From the NCBI GenBank assembly GCA_002737725.1, contig NSIP01000003.1, forward strand, positions 84,501-148,500: a stretch of 64,000 nucleotides of DNA. The letters run 5' to 3'. The position numbers were made by a program, and so were the translations under genes. Source of the DNA: Rhodospirillaceae bacterium (GTDB lineage Bacteria; Pseudomonadota; Alphaproteobacteria; Rhodospirillales; Rhodospirillaceae). Of this stretch, positions 42,035 to 50,779 are shown piece after piece (the stretch's first letter is position 1; each line of letters opens with the position of its first letter). Below the pieces are notes generated by a model, which worked only from the letters and a program-made list of their open reading frames with translations, had not been told where the DNA came from and ran no database searches.

Positions 42035-44437
42035 TTACTTCAGGCCACTTAAAACGGTGTTGGGTAAAATTGCGTCGTCCCAATCGGGGCGGTTTACCGC
42101 GCCCGTCCGCACAATAACCAATTGCTTTGATGGCACGATATACACGCGATGCCCACCGCCGCCATCAAAGAACACAATATCATCGGCGAGGTAGGGCTCC
42201 GAATGCTTCGCACCGAAGGGTGTGCTTCTATTGTAAATGCGCTGGCCACCCTTGTAGGTCATGGGCGGTGCGCCCAACCACATTTGAAATCCATAGTTTG
42301 GATTGGTGGCTGATGGCGTGGTCATATCTGCAATCCAACTTTCGGGCACGATCTGGCGGCCGTTGAACTGACCCTTATTGGCGATCATCACGCCCAGCTT
42401 CAGCCAATCGCGTGGACGAGCCTGAAAATACGAGAAGCCTTTGGCCGTGCCATTTGGTCTGTCGAGCCATAGAGTCGCGTCATGGGCGCCAAGTGGCTGC
42501 CAAAGTTTTTCAGAAATATAGTCGGCGTATTTTTTGCCTGTGGTGCGTTCTACCGCCGTCAAAAGAATTTGCGAGTTGGCGCTGTTGTAATTGAATTCGG
42601 CACCGGGCACGCGCTCGATGTCGTGCGCCAGAACATGCGAAGCAATGTCTGTGCCCAAAAATGTGCGCAAGCCCTCTGAACATGGGCTTTGGCTCAAGGC
42701 GTAATTGAAACGGAAGTGCTTTACGCCCGAGGCCATTTGCAGCAATTGGCGGATCGTCAAGGTTTCTTTCGCTGTCCCGCGCCACTCGGCAATGTAATTT
42801 GCAGCGGCATCGTCAACCGAAGTAATGCTGCCATCGGCGATGGCCAATCCGACGGTTAGGCCCAGCACAGACTTCGCCATCGAATAAGTTTCTGAAACTG
42901 TATCTGGCCCGGCCCCATTCCAATATTGTTCGTGCTCAATTTTCCCATTGCGCGCCACAATCAGCGACAGCGATGTCATCTTTTCGGCGTAGCTCGCGGC
43001 ATTTGAAATAGCCTCGGGCGAGATTGATTTCTCTGTCTCACCGGCTACAGCAATCTCGGGGCCGTTGCTACCTTTGACGACGGCGCGCGGGTCAATCCAC
43101 TCGGGCAGGCTCTGGGGCGTTTGACCCTGAATCGAAATCCACCGCGACCAGAAGGTGCGTTCGCCAGCGATCCGGTCTTCCAACGTTGGTGGCGGCGTTG
43201 CCAGCGCGGCAATCATGCGCTTCGGCTTTGGCGGTGCACCGACGTCCAACCCGCGCAAAATCATGTTGGGGAGTTTGGCGTTATCCCATTCCGGCTGGCC
43301 CGGCGGCGGGCGTAAGCCGGTGCGCACAATCACCAAGTCTTGCGAGGGAATCATATAAACGATTTGCCCGTTCATGCCGTCGAACAAAAACAAATCGTCT
43401 GCCAGATAAGGCTCGGACGCAAAGGCACCCGGTCGCGGGTTGGCGTTATTTGGTGAATCTGGACGATGATAGAGACGACGCTGCGTATAAGGTTGGCCCA
43501 GCCAGGTCATCAGCCCAAAATGCGGATTGTTGGGCGAGGGCTTGCGCATTTCCGTCGTCCACCATTCGGGCAGAAGTTGTCGATCACCGGCTTTGCCGCC
43601 GTTGAGAACCAGCAATCCGACCCGCAGCCACGTCTCGGGCGGCAGCATCAGGCAGCACCCACCATGAGGCTTTCCATCGGGACGGTTGACCCAAATGTTT
43701 CCACCGGCCGCACCGATGGGTTTAATGATCGCGTCGCTGAGATAGTCGGCATATCTCTTTTTCGTCGCGCCCTCGATGATCAATGGCATCAGGTCGGCGG
43801 TGATGTCGCTGTAGTCATACGCTGAGCCCGGCTCAAATTCTTGCGGGATACTGTTGGCGATGAGTTCATCCCAATGGGGATCAAGATAGCGTCGCGAGGC
43901 CAGGCTATAAGGCCCGCCGCCACGAAACCACATCAGCCCGCTCGACATCTGCAAGACGTTACGAATGGTCGCCTTGGCTTTAGGGGTGTTGCGCCACTCG
44001 GGGATGTAGTCGGCCACCGAGTCATCAAGCGATTTGATAAAACCGTCTTGTATTGCTGCGCCAATGACAAGCCCGCCCAACATTTTGTGCAGGCTGCGCG
44101 AATTCACTAATGTGTCGCGCCGCCCACCCCAGTAAGATGCCAGTTGCAGTTTTCCTTTGTGCCACACGAGCAGGCTGCTGCTGCGGTTTTGCCCCGCGTA
44201 TGCTCGGGCTTGCTCTAGGACGGCTTCGGGAATGGTGTGTTCGACGGCTGGCGCGGTATCAATGAATTCAAAATGTGCTCCTGCAACGGGCTCGGTCGGT
44301 TCATAGACATCGACATCGCCGCTGCCGCCTTTTTCTGCCACCGCGATGAAGCGATCCCAATACACGGGATTGGTCGCATAAAAAGCAGTGGCAAAGATCG
44401 CGAGTGCCGCAACCGCGATGATCAACTTACGTTTCAC
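42035..44437 (-). CDS. Tandem-duplicated serine hydrolase (beta-lactamase/PBP fold)
   Basis: 800 residues: an N-terminal membrane anchor (LIIAVAALAIFATAFYATNP) followed by two serine beta-lactamase-like units. Unit 1 (about 60-400) has SLHK as the Ser-x-x-Lys motif, YSD as the Tyr motif, LLPEWWTTEMRKPSPNNPHFGLMTWLG and IPSQDLVIVRTG. Unit 2 (about 440-800) has SMAK, FNYNSANSQIL, IVPESWIADMTTPSATNPNYGFQMWLG and VPSKQLVIVRTG. Both halves keep the catalytic pair, so both may be active. Relatives include 6-aminohexanoate-oligomer hydrolases and class C enzymes; the real substrate (amide or ester) is unknown. It is a single gene, likely facing the periplasm. Confidence 0.87.
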   Translation of the reverse strand: MKRKLIIAVAALAIFATAFYATNPVYWDRFIAVAEKGGSGDVDVYEPTEPVAGAHFEFIDTAPAVEHTIPEAVLEQARAYAGQNRSSSLLVWHKGKLQLASYWGGRRDTLVNSRSLHKMLGGLVIGAAIQDGFIKSLDDSVADYIPEWRNTPKAKATIRNVLQMSSGLMWFRGGGPYSLASRRYLDPHWDELIANSIPQEFEPGSAYDYSDITADLMPLIIEGATKKRYADYLSDAIIKPIGAAGGNIWVNRPDGKPHGGCCLMLPPETWLRVGLLVLNGGKAGDRQLLPEWWTTEMRKPSPNNPHFGLMTWLGQPYTQRRLYHRPDSPNNANPRPGAFASEPYLADDLFLFDGMNGQIVYMIPSQDLVIVRTGLRPPPGQPEWDNAKLPNMILRGLDVGAPPKPKRMIAALATPPPTLEDRIAGERTFWSRWISIQGQTPQSLPEWIDPRAVVKGSNGPEIAVAGETEKSISPEAISNAASYAEKMTSLSLIVARNGKIEHEQYWNGAGPDTVSETYSMAKSVLGLTVGLAIADGSITSVDDAAANYIAEWRGTAKETLTIRQLLQMASGVKHFRFNYALSQSPCSEGLRTFLGTDIASHVLAHDIERVPGAEFNYNSANSQILLTAVERTTGKKYADYISEKLWQPLGAHDATLWLDRPNGTAKGFSYFQARPRDWLKLGVMIANKGQFNGRQIVPESWIADMTTPSATNPNYGFQMWLGAPPMTYKGGQRIYNRSTPFGAKHSEPYLADDIVFFDGGGGHRVYIVPSKQLVIVRTGAVNRPDWDDAILPNTVLSGLK

Positions 44438-44479
44438 GACGCCCCCGCGCTGTGAGGAATGAAGTTGACAGCGTAACTT

Positions 44480-44728
44480 TTAACGCGATTGCAGTCGATA
44501 GCCGACGCCCGGTTCGGTCAAAAGATGGCGCGGGCTTGCGGGGTCTTTTTCGAGCTTTTGACGCAGTTGCCTGACGTAAACACACAAATACTGCGTCTCC
44601 TGCACATATCCTTGTCCCCAGACTTCTTGCAGAAGCTGCTGATGGCTAATGACCTTGCTAGGGTGTAAAGCTAAGATTCGTATTAAATCATATTGCTTGC
44701 GTGACAAAGACACCGCTTGCCCGCCGCG
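44480..44728 (-). pseudogene. KdpE C-terminal DNA-binding domain remnant
   Basis: An open frame of 82 codons encodes only a winged-helix effector domain: GGQAVSLSRKQYDLIRILAL, HPSKVISHQQLLQEVWGQGY, then YVRQLRQKLEKDPASPRHLL and TEPGVGYRLQ, very close to the end of KdpE, the potassium-response regulator. A TAG (44731-44729) precedes it in frame, and a receiver-like domain cannot be recovered from the further upstream sequence (44732-44850). No kdpFABC or kdpD lies nearby. Most likely a decayed fragment; a GTG at 44713 could in principle start a free DNA-binding domain. Confidence 0.7.
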
Positions 44729-44857
44729 CTAACGCACGATCCATGCGGCCTCGCGAATCAAGGCTTCGAGATCAGCATGAATATCGAAGACCACCGTCAC
44801 GATACGCCGAGGGGCAAGTATGGTTGAGGCGGTGGGTGTGTTTATCGGCACTGATAA

Positions 44858-45661
44858 TTATGACGTTCGTGGCTGAGAGGCGCTGGGACCCATCAATAAC
44901 GATAGAACGAACAAAAAGGTTGCTACTACAACAATGGCCGGTCCTGAAGGTAAATCCCAGGTCACGGACGAGAAAAGCCCGCCGCCGACCGCAAGCATTC
45001 CCAGCAGAATAGTTCCAAGGGCCATGGATTCAGGGCCCTTGGCAAAACGTCGCGCCGCAGCGGTGGGGATGATCAGCAAGGCCGAAATCAACATGACGCC
45101 GACAATTTTCATGGCCAAAGCGACGGTGACAGCAATCAAAAGCATAAAGATGATTTTCAAGCGGTTGGCGGCAATGCCTTCGGCCATGGCCAGGTCAGCG
45201 TGAACGGTCAGTGCGACGAGGGGGCGCCAAATGATGGCAAGCACCGCAAGCACGGCAATGGCACCGCCATAAATCCAGGCGATGTCTTCGGCTGTCACAG
45301 CAAGGATGTCGCCAAACAAATAGCCCATGAGGTCGACACGCACGGTATCCATAAAGCCAATGGCAATCAGACCAAATGACAAGGCCGCATGCGAGAGAAT
45401 GCCCAGCAACGTATCTGTGGGCACGCGCGCCTGGGATTGAAACCCAAGCAGAAGCGCGCCGACGGCAATACAAGTCAATATGACACCAAGCATGGGGGCC
45501 ACGCCCAACGCAAAGCCAGCAGCTACGCCTAACAATGCGGCATGAGAAAGCGTGTCGCCAAAATAGGCCATGCGTCGCCAGACGACGAAGCAACCCAGCG
45601 GCCCCGCAACCAGTGCGATGCCACAGCCAGCCACAATCGCGCGGAGAATGAAGTCATCCAT
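44858..45661 (-). CDS. znuB: Zinc ABC transporter permease ZnuB
   Basis: 267 residues, an ABC-3 family integral membrane protein with about eight helices. Typical segments are GPLGCFVVWRRMAYFGDTLSHAALLGVAAG, LLGILSHAALSFGLIAIGF and MKIVGVMLISALLIIPTAAARRFA. It forms the zinc channel with ZnuC on the cytoplasmic side and ZnuA as the periplasmic receptor. The start overlaps the znuC stop (TAATG), so the two are translated together in the zur-znuC-znuB operon. Confidence 0.95.
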   Translation of the reverse strand: MDDFILRAIVAGCGIALVAGPLGCFVVWRRMAYFGDTLSHAALLGVAAGFALGVAPMLGVILTCIAVGALLLGFQSQARVPTDTLLGILSHAALSFGLIAIGFMDTVRVDLMGYLFGDILAVTAEDIAWIYGGAIAVLAVLAIIWRPLVALTVHADLAMAEGIAANRLKIIFMLLIAVTVALAMKIVGVMLISALLIIPTAAARRFAKGPESMALGTILLGMLAVGGGLFSSVTWDLPSGPAIVVVATFLFVLSLLMGPSASQPRTS

Positions 45662-46440
45662 TAGTGCGGGCCATGCGGATGGTCGTGTTTGTGATCATGT
45701 CCATGATCATGCACCACATGGCCGTCGGGGGCGTGCTCGTGATCATGATGATGCGCGTATAGGGCCAGCGTACTCGCGCCGACAGGCCCGAACAGACGCA
45801 GGAACTCGGGGTCGCGGCTGACGGCATCGGGGTGGCCCGAACAGCACACATGACTGTTGAGGCAATACACGCGGGTCGTGGCCGCCATGACGATGTTCAA
45901 GTCGTGCGAGACCAACAGCACGCCACAGCCTGTGGCGTCACGGAAGCGCTGAATAATCTGATAGCACTCTACAGCGCCGTTGATGTCGAGGTTTTGGGTG
46001 GGTTCATCGAGGACGAGAAGATTTGGGCCTCGCAACATGGCGCGTGCCAGCATCACGCGCTGCAATTCGCCACCCGATAAATGATGAACGCTGGCATCAA
46101 TCAGTCCGCCAACACTGAGTTCTTCAAGTGCGGCACGAAGCTTGCCTTCCGTGGCATCCACCGTCAACTTCATGAGGTGTCGCACCGACATGGGTAATGT
46201 GGAATCAAGTTGAAACCGTTGTGGCAAATAGCCGATGCGCAAATCAGATCGCCGCGTGACCTTACCCTGATCGGCATTCTCGAGTCCGAGCGCAACCTTC
46301 ACCAACGATGACTTGCCCGCGCCGTTGGGTCCAATGAGCGTAACGATCTCGCGCTCGCCCACGGTGAGATCAACGTGGTCCAAAATCCGTTTACCGCTGC
46401 GGACAAGGCCTACATTTTTGAGGTCCAGCAATGCGGTCAT
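45661..46440 (-). CDS. znuC: Zinc ABC transporter ATPase ZnuC with His-rich tail
   Basis: 259 residues. Walker A is GPNGAGKSS, the signature is LSGGELQRVMLARA, Walker B is LLVLDEPTQNLD and the switch His is in LVSHDLN. The last 30 or so residues hold about a dozen His alternating with Asp (HHHDHEH, HDHGHDHKHDH), a probable zinc-sensing or buffering tail. It begins three bases after the zur stop and overlaps znuB. Expected to be repressed by Zur in zinc-replete cells. Confidence 0.95.
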   Translation of the reverse strand: MTALLDLKNVGLVRSGKRILDHVDLTVGEREIVTLIGPNGAGKSSLVKVALGLENADQGKVTRRSDLRIGYLPQRFQLDSTLPMSVRHLMKLTVDATEGKLRAALEELSVGGLIDASVHHLSGGELQRVMLARAMLRGPNLLVLDEPTQNLDINGAVECYQIIQRFRDATGCGVLLVSHDLNIVMAATTRVYCLNSHVCCSGHPDAVSRDPEFLRLFGPVGASTLALYAHHHDHEHAPDGHVVHDHGHDHKHDHPHGPH

Positions 46441-46443
46441 GAC

Positions 46444-46938
46444 CTAGGTGCCCCGGCAATGTGGGCACAGGCCCATCACTTCAACGATCTCGCCTGACGG
46501 CTTAAAGCCACGCGCGGCGGCAGCACGTGCCACTGTCTTTGTGACGGCGTCACTCGTGATCTCGGCAACCAGGTTACACTGACTGCAAATCAAAAATTGA
46601 CCGCTGTGACTGCGACCTACATGACGGCATCCGATGTAGGCGTTCAAGCTAGATAGGCGATGGACGAGGCCATTCTCGATCAGGAAATCAAGCGCACGAT
46701 AAACCGCCATGGGCGCGTTGCGCTCGCCGCTGGCATTCAGCTTGGCCAGAATGTCATAGGCCCCCAGCGGGGCGGGGTCTTCCCAAATGGTCTCCAGAAC
46801 TTTGCGGCGCAAGTCGGTGAGGCGTGCGCCACGCGAGTGACAGATCGCTTCTGCCTCGGCTAACGCATGCGACCCACAGGCCCGATGATCATGGCCATGT
46901 TTGGGAAAATCCGACAGAACAGCGCTGGTGCGGGGCAT
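46444..46938 (-). CDS. zur: Zinc uptake regulator Zur (Fur family)
   Basis: 164 residues from the ATG at 46938; the longer frame to 46977 would start inside the operator. The winged-helix part is ARLTDLRRKVLETIWEDPAPLGAYDIL, and the dimer/metal part has YIGCRHVGRSHSGQFLICSQCNLVAEI and a final GLCPHC, giving the two CxxC pairs of the structural zinc site. A His-containing N-terminus (KHGHDHRACGSH) is present. First gene of zur-znuC-znuB, divergent from znuA, with the Zur box only 22 bases from its start, so it should repress itself. Confidence 0.94.
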   Translation of the reverse strand: MPRTSAVLSDFPKHGHDHRACGSHALAEAEAICHSRGARLTDLRRKVLETIWEDPAPLGAYDILAKLNASGERNAPMAVYRALDFLIENGLVHRLSSLNAYIGCRHVGRSHSGQFLICSQCNLVAEITSDAVTKTVARAAAARGFKPSGEIVEVMGLCPHCRGT

Positions 46939-46960
46939 TGAGTTGTACCATTTCGATAAT

Positions 46961-46977
46961 ATGTTATAATATAACAT
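46961..46977. promoter_or_regulatory. Zur box between zur and znuA
   Basis: ATGTTATAATATAACAT is an 8-base perfect inverted repeat around one central A. It fits the alphaproteobacterial Zur consensus (TGTTATA-N-TATAACA) and sits between the divergent zur and znuA starts, so one bound Zur dimer could control both directions. Confidence 0.88.
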
Positions 46978-46998
46978 TCTGAACCGCTGGTGACCACC

Positions 46999-47937
46999 AT
47001 GAAATCGTCTCTTACCTGGACCTGTGTGTGGCTTGGTGCCCTCGTGCCGATGTCAGCCATGGCCGCGCCGAAGGTGGTGGTTTCGATTAAACCCATTGCC
47101 TCGCTGGTGGACGGCGTGATGGCGGGCGTGGGAGTACCGACGGTGATCGTTGGCGCAGGGCAGTCCCTGCATACCTTTTCCATGAAACCCTCCGACGCCA
47201 AAGCGCTGAACACTGCCGATGTTGTGTTTTGGGTTGGCGAGGGGCTTGAAACATTTTTAGATAAGCCGATCCGCGCTCTCTCCAGCACCGCAACCGTTGT
47301 CGCATTAATGGATGCGCCGGGCCTGACGCTGCTGAAGGGTCGGGAAGGGGGCGTGTGGGAAGAACAAGCAGATGAACACGCTGACCATGATCACGATCAC
47401 AGCCAAGACCACGATGATCATGAAGTCGATGGTCACCTGTGGCTTGATCCAAAAAATGCAAAGGCCGTTGTGAATAAGGTTCATCTTACACTCTCTCAAA
47501 TCGACACAGTCAATGCAGCCATCTACGCTGCCAATGCCAAGTCGTTGTCACAACGCATAGACGTGCTGGACCTCGAATTAAAACAAAACTTGGCGCCAAT
47601 TGCGCAGAGACCCTTCATTGTCTTCCATGACGGCTATCAGTATTTTGAGGCGCATTACGGATTGAACGCGGTGGGTTCCATGACCGTCAGCCCAGATCGT
47701 ATGCCAGGGGCAAAACGCGTGGGTGAAATCAAGGATAAAATCAGAACACTCCAAGCGGCGTGTGTGTTCGCAGAACCGCAGTTCGAACCAAAATTAATTC
47801 AAACGCTGATTGGTGGCACGAGCGCGAAGATCGGCACGCTGGACCCCGAAGCCTCGACCTTGCCTGCAGGGCCAAATCTTTATTTCGACTTGATGCGGGG
47901 ATTAGCCAACAATTTGCGCAATTGCTTGGCGCTTTAA
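46999..47937 (+). CDS. znuA: Zinc ABC transporter substrate-binding protein ZnuA
   Basis: 312 residues from ATG 46999; a GTG nine bases upstream is possible. A signal peptide ends near AMAAPK. The family A-1 metal receptor features are: IKPIASLVDGVMAGVG, the His ligand in GQSLHTFSMKPSD, an acidic His-rich loop (about 125-145, with HDHDHS and DHDDHE), then GHLWLDPKNAKAVV and FHDGYQYFEAHYGL. It captures zinc in the periplasm for ZnuBC. It is transcribed divergently from zur, across the Zur box, and ends with a 4-base tail-to-tail overlap with the formyltransferase remnant. Confidence 0.94.
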   Translation: MKSSLTWTCVWLGALVPMSAMAAPKVVVSIKPIASLVDGVMAGVGVPTVIVGAGQSLHTFSMKPSDAKALNTADVVFWVGEGLETFLDKPIRALSSTATVVALMDAPGLTLLKGREGGVWEEQADEHADHDHDHSQDHDDHEVDGHLWLDPKNAKAVVNKVHLTLSQIDTVNAAIYAANAKSLSQRIDVLDLELKQNLAPIAQRPFIVFHDGYQYFEAHYGLNAVGSMTVSPDRMPGAKRVGEIKDKIRTLQAACVFAEPQFEPKLIQTLIGGTSAKIGTLDPEASTLPAGPNLYFDLMRGLANNLRNCLAL

Positions 47938-48636
47938 TTGATTTCGCGGCCACCGCCCACAACGGGTGCGTCGCGCTGATTATCAAGTTTAAAGCGCTGG
48001 CCAAGAAGCTCGATTGACAGCGCATGGTTAGGACCTTCGCCGATGGCGCGGTAGCGGCGATGGAATTCGTCCTCGGCCACATTCGGCGGCAAGCTGAAAA
48101 GTGCATTGAAATCGGCGCGCGTTCGGACCGGGCCTGACCATATGTCCGCGCTGTGTGCCAAGGGCGGTGAAATATCGACCAGACGCGGCGCAAGTTTTTC
48201 AACAAGCCCGATGAGCGCGCGATAGGTCAAAGTGTCGAGGGCTTCTCGGTTCGCGCCGTCGGGGATCGCAAATCGATCCACCGCAATGATAGGTCCGCTA
48301 TCAACGGCGGCCGCTATCTCGTGACACGTCACGCCAAAGCTTGCGGCCCACTCAATACAGCGCAAAGACCGATGGAAAGGGTCCGCGGTACTCAGGCGGG
48401 CCTGGTTGGAAATTATAAGCTGGCCCATCTATGGCAGCCAAAATATCAGCAGGCACAATCACCCCGCTGCTAAACGAGATCAGGCTTATCGGGGCCTTGT
48501 TTTGTGACGGTGTTGCCTTTAGCCCTTCTAATATAGTGGCTATAACTAGGCTGACCGAGGGGTCTGCGGCTAGAAGCCGCGCCTTCAAATCTTGGGAAAA
48601 AGCGTTGTCCGTCAGAAGGATAGGGCGCCCTTACAT
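47934..48636 (-). pseudogene. Formyltransferase-family gene, frameshifted and active-site altered
   Basis: The N-terminal part (GRPILLTDNAFSQDLKARLL, SLISFSSGVIVPADILAAID, GPAYNFQPGPPEYRGPFPS, VFALY) and the C-terminal part (EWAASFGVTCHEIAAAVDSG, PIIAVDRFAIPDGANREALD) are in different frames. Removing one T in TATTGAG near 48361 joins them as FALYEWAASFGVTCHE. The catalytic motif of formyltransferases, N-x-H-P, reads NFQP here (codon CAA), so the essential His is gone. The likely ATG (48636) is directly followed by TAA. Three lesions make real decay more likely than a single sequencing error. The family transfers formyl groups, for example to sugar amines. Confidence 0.72.
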
Positions 48637-48705
48637 GCATCTGATTTTCCCTCTCTCTAGCAACTGCAGGCTTGAAAGCGTCGCCGGGCAGGCTTATGAC
48701 ATATA

Positions 48706-48734
48706 TTAATACAGACTAAATTGGTCTGATTAAT
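48706..48734. promoter_or_regulatory. Dyad upstream of the suf operon
   Basis: TTAATACAGAC (48706-48716) is mirrored by GTCTGATTAA (48724-48733), a 10-base dyad with one extra base and a short AT-rich centre. It lies about 110 bases before sufR and is a candidate binding site for the operon's own Rrf2-type regulator or another iron regulator. No match to a named consensus was recognised. Confidence 0.45.
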
Positions 48735-48841
48735 TCTAGTGGTTGGCTTTTAACATTCGCATCCCGGTCCGGATGGCTATTTTGCAAATGTGAAATCCTC
48801 TCCACGAACCTCGGGGTAATTTATGCCTCTCGGAGCAAAAG

Positions 48842-49303
48842 ATGTTCAAAGTCAATAAATTAACAGATTACGCCATGGTCGTCCTGATCGACATTGCGTG
48901 TGCCGATGGACGCCGCTCGGCTCATCAGGTGTCGGATCATACCGGAATTCCGCTGCCAACGGTGGCGAAGTTGATGAAGAGTTTGAACAAGGCCGGGTTG
49001 GTGGCCTCGCAGCGCGGTGCGACGGGCGGTTATGCGCTGGGTCGTCAGCCCCGCGAGATATCAGTCGCCGACGTGATTGAGGCGGTCGAGGGCCCCATCG
49101 CGTTAACGGCCTGCGCGGATACCTCCGATGAAACGTGCAGCATGCAAAGCAGCTGCTTGGTCCAAGGCAAATGGAACCGCGTGAATAGGGCCGTGCGTGC
49201 CGCACTGACGGATGTCACGCTGGCTGAAATGATTGCCGACATTTGTTCGTTCGGTTTGCTTCCGATCCAACGCCCGCGAGATTTGGCTGCGGTCGGGGGA
49301 TAG
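48842..49303 (+). CDS. SUF operon transcriptional regulator, Rrf2/IscR family
   Basis: 153 residues. The winged helix is at the N-terminus ([52 protein letters not shown]), followed by the effector loop [16 protein letters not shown] with three Cys that can ligate an Fe-S cluster. A CGGAGC site precedes the ATG. It heads the suf operon; the sufB start lies seven bases after its stop. IscR-like proteins sense Fe-S status and repress or activate cluster assembly genes. Its operator may be the dyad at 48706. Confidence 0.92.
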   Translation: MFKVNKLTDYAMVVLIDIACADGRRSAHQVSDHTGIPLPTVAKLMKSLNKAGLVASQRGATGGYALGRQPREISVADVIEAVEGPIALTACADTSDETCSMQSSCLVQGKWNRVNRAVRAALTDVTLAEMIADICSFGLLPIQRPRDLAAVGG

Positions 49304-49310
49304 ACGTCTC

Positions 49311-50765
49311 ATGGCCGCCACCGCAAAAACCGTTGAAACTGTTCGTGACGTCGAGGCCTACAAATATGGCTTCGTGACGGATATTGAATCTGATCTGGCA
49401 CCTAAGGGTCTTAGCGAAGAGATCGTTCGCTTTATTTCGGCCAAGAAAAACGAACCAAAGTGGATGCTCGAGTGGAGGCTCAAGGCCTATCGATATTGGT
49501 TAACGCTGGCCGATGAGGAGCCAACTTGGGCTAAGCTACATTTTCCAAAAATAGATTATCAAGATTCGTATTACTACGCTGCACCGAAACAAAAAGTCGG
49601 ACCCAAAAGCTTGGACGAGGTCGATCCGCAATTGCTCGAGACCTACAAGAAACTGGGCATACCTTTATTGGAGCAACAAATCCTCTCGGGCGTAGCGGTG
49701 GATGCGGTGTTCGATAGTGTCTCGGTGGCCACGACCTATAAGAAAAAGCTCAATGAACTCGGTGTAATCTTTTGCCCGATTTCCGAAGCCGTGCAGAAAC
49801 ACCCCGAGTTAGTGCAGAAATATCTGTGCTCGGTCGTGCCAGTGGGTGACAATTTTTATGTAGCCCTCAATAGTGCGGTGTTCACAGACGGGTCGTTCGT
49901 TTACATCCCCAAGGGCCTGCGTTGCCCGATGGAACTTTCGACGTATTTTCGCATCAACGAAAAAAACACCGGCCAATTCGAGCGCACGCTGATTATCGCC
50001 GATGAAGGCTCTTACGTTAGCTATCTCGAAGGCTGCACCGCGCCGCAGCGCGATGAAAACCAGCTGCACGCCGCTGTTGTGGAATTAATCGCGCTCGACA
50101 ACGCGGAAATTAAATACTCGACAGTTCAGAATTGGTATCCCGGCGACAAGGACGGCAAGGGTGGCATTTATAATTTCGTCACCAAGCGCGGCGCGTGCCG
50201 GGGTAAGAACTCGAAGATCATGTGGACCCAGGTTGAGACGGGCTCGGCGATTACCTGGAAATACCCCAGCTGCATTTTGCAGGGCGATGGCTCGGTCGGC
50301 GAATTTTACTCGGTGGCGATTACCAACAATCATCAGCAAGCCGACACCGGAACGAAAATGATTCATATTGGCAAGAACACCCGCTCGAAAATTATCTCAA
50401 AGGGTATTTCTGCAGGTAAGTCGTCCAATACCTATCGCGGCCTGGTGCGCATCCAGGGCAAAGCCGATGGTGCGCGCAATTATACAAAATGCGACAGCTT
50501 GTTGATTGGCTCGACCTGCGGGGCGCATACGGTTCCCTATATCGAGAACCGTAGCCCAACAGCACAGACCGAACACGAAGCCACGACCTCGAAGATTGGC
50601 GAAGATCAGCTGTTCTATTGCATGCAGCGCGGCATGACCCAGGAAGAGGCGGTCTCTCTGATCGTCAATGGGTTCTGCAAAGAAGTGCTGCAAACCCTGC
50701 CGATGGAATTTGCCGTCGAGGCGCAGAAGCTGGTCGGCGTTAGTCTTGAAGGCGGCGTCGGTTAA
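49311..50765 (+). CDS. sufB: Fe-S cluster assembly scaffold SufB
   Basis: 484 residues from ATG 49311, seven bases after the regulator's stop; the open frame extends into that gene from 49233 but gives unrelated residues. Conserved blocks include [80 protein letters not shown] and [17 protein letters not shown] (with the conserved Cys). SufB forms the SufBC2D scaffold on which clusters are built. Confidence 0.97.
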   Translation: MAATAKTVETVRDVEAYKYGFVTDIESDLAPKGLSEEIVRFISAKKNEPKWMLEWRLKAYRYWLTLADEEPTWAKLHFPKIDYQDSYYYAAPKQKVGPKSLDEVDPQLLETYKKLGIPLLEQQILSGVAVDAVFDSVSVATTYKKKLNELGVIFCPISEAVQKHPELVQKYLCSVVPVGDNFYVALNSAVFTDGSFVYIPKGLRCPMELSTYFRINEKNTGQFERTLIIADEGSYVSYLEGCTAPQRDENQLHAAVVELIALDNAEIKYSTVQNWYPGDKDGKGGIYNFVTKRGACRGKNSKIMWTQVETGSAITWKYPSCILQGDGSVGEFYSVAITNNHQQADTGTKMIHIGKNTRSKIISKGISAGKSSNTYRGLVRIQGKADGARNYTKCDSLLIGSTCGAHTVPYIENRSPTAQTEHEATTSKIGEDQLFYCMQRGMTQEEAVSLIVNGFCKEVLQTLPMEFAVEAQKLVGVSLEGGVG

Positions 50766-50779
50766 ATCGGAAAATCACC

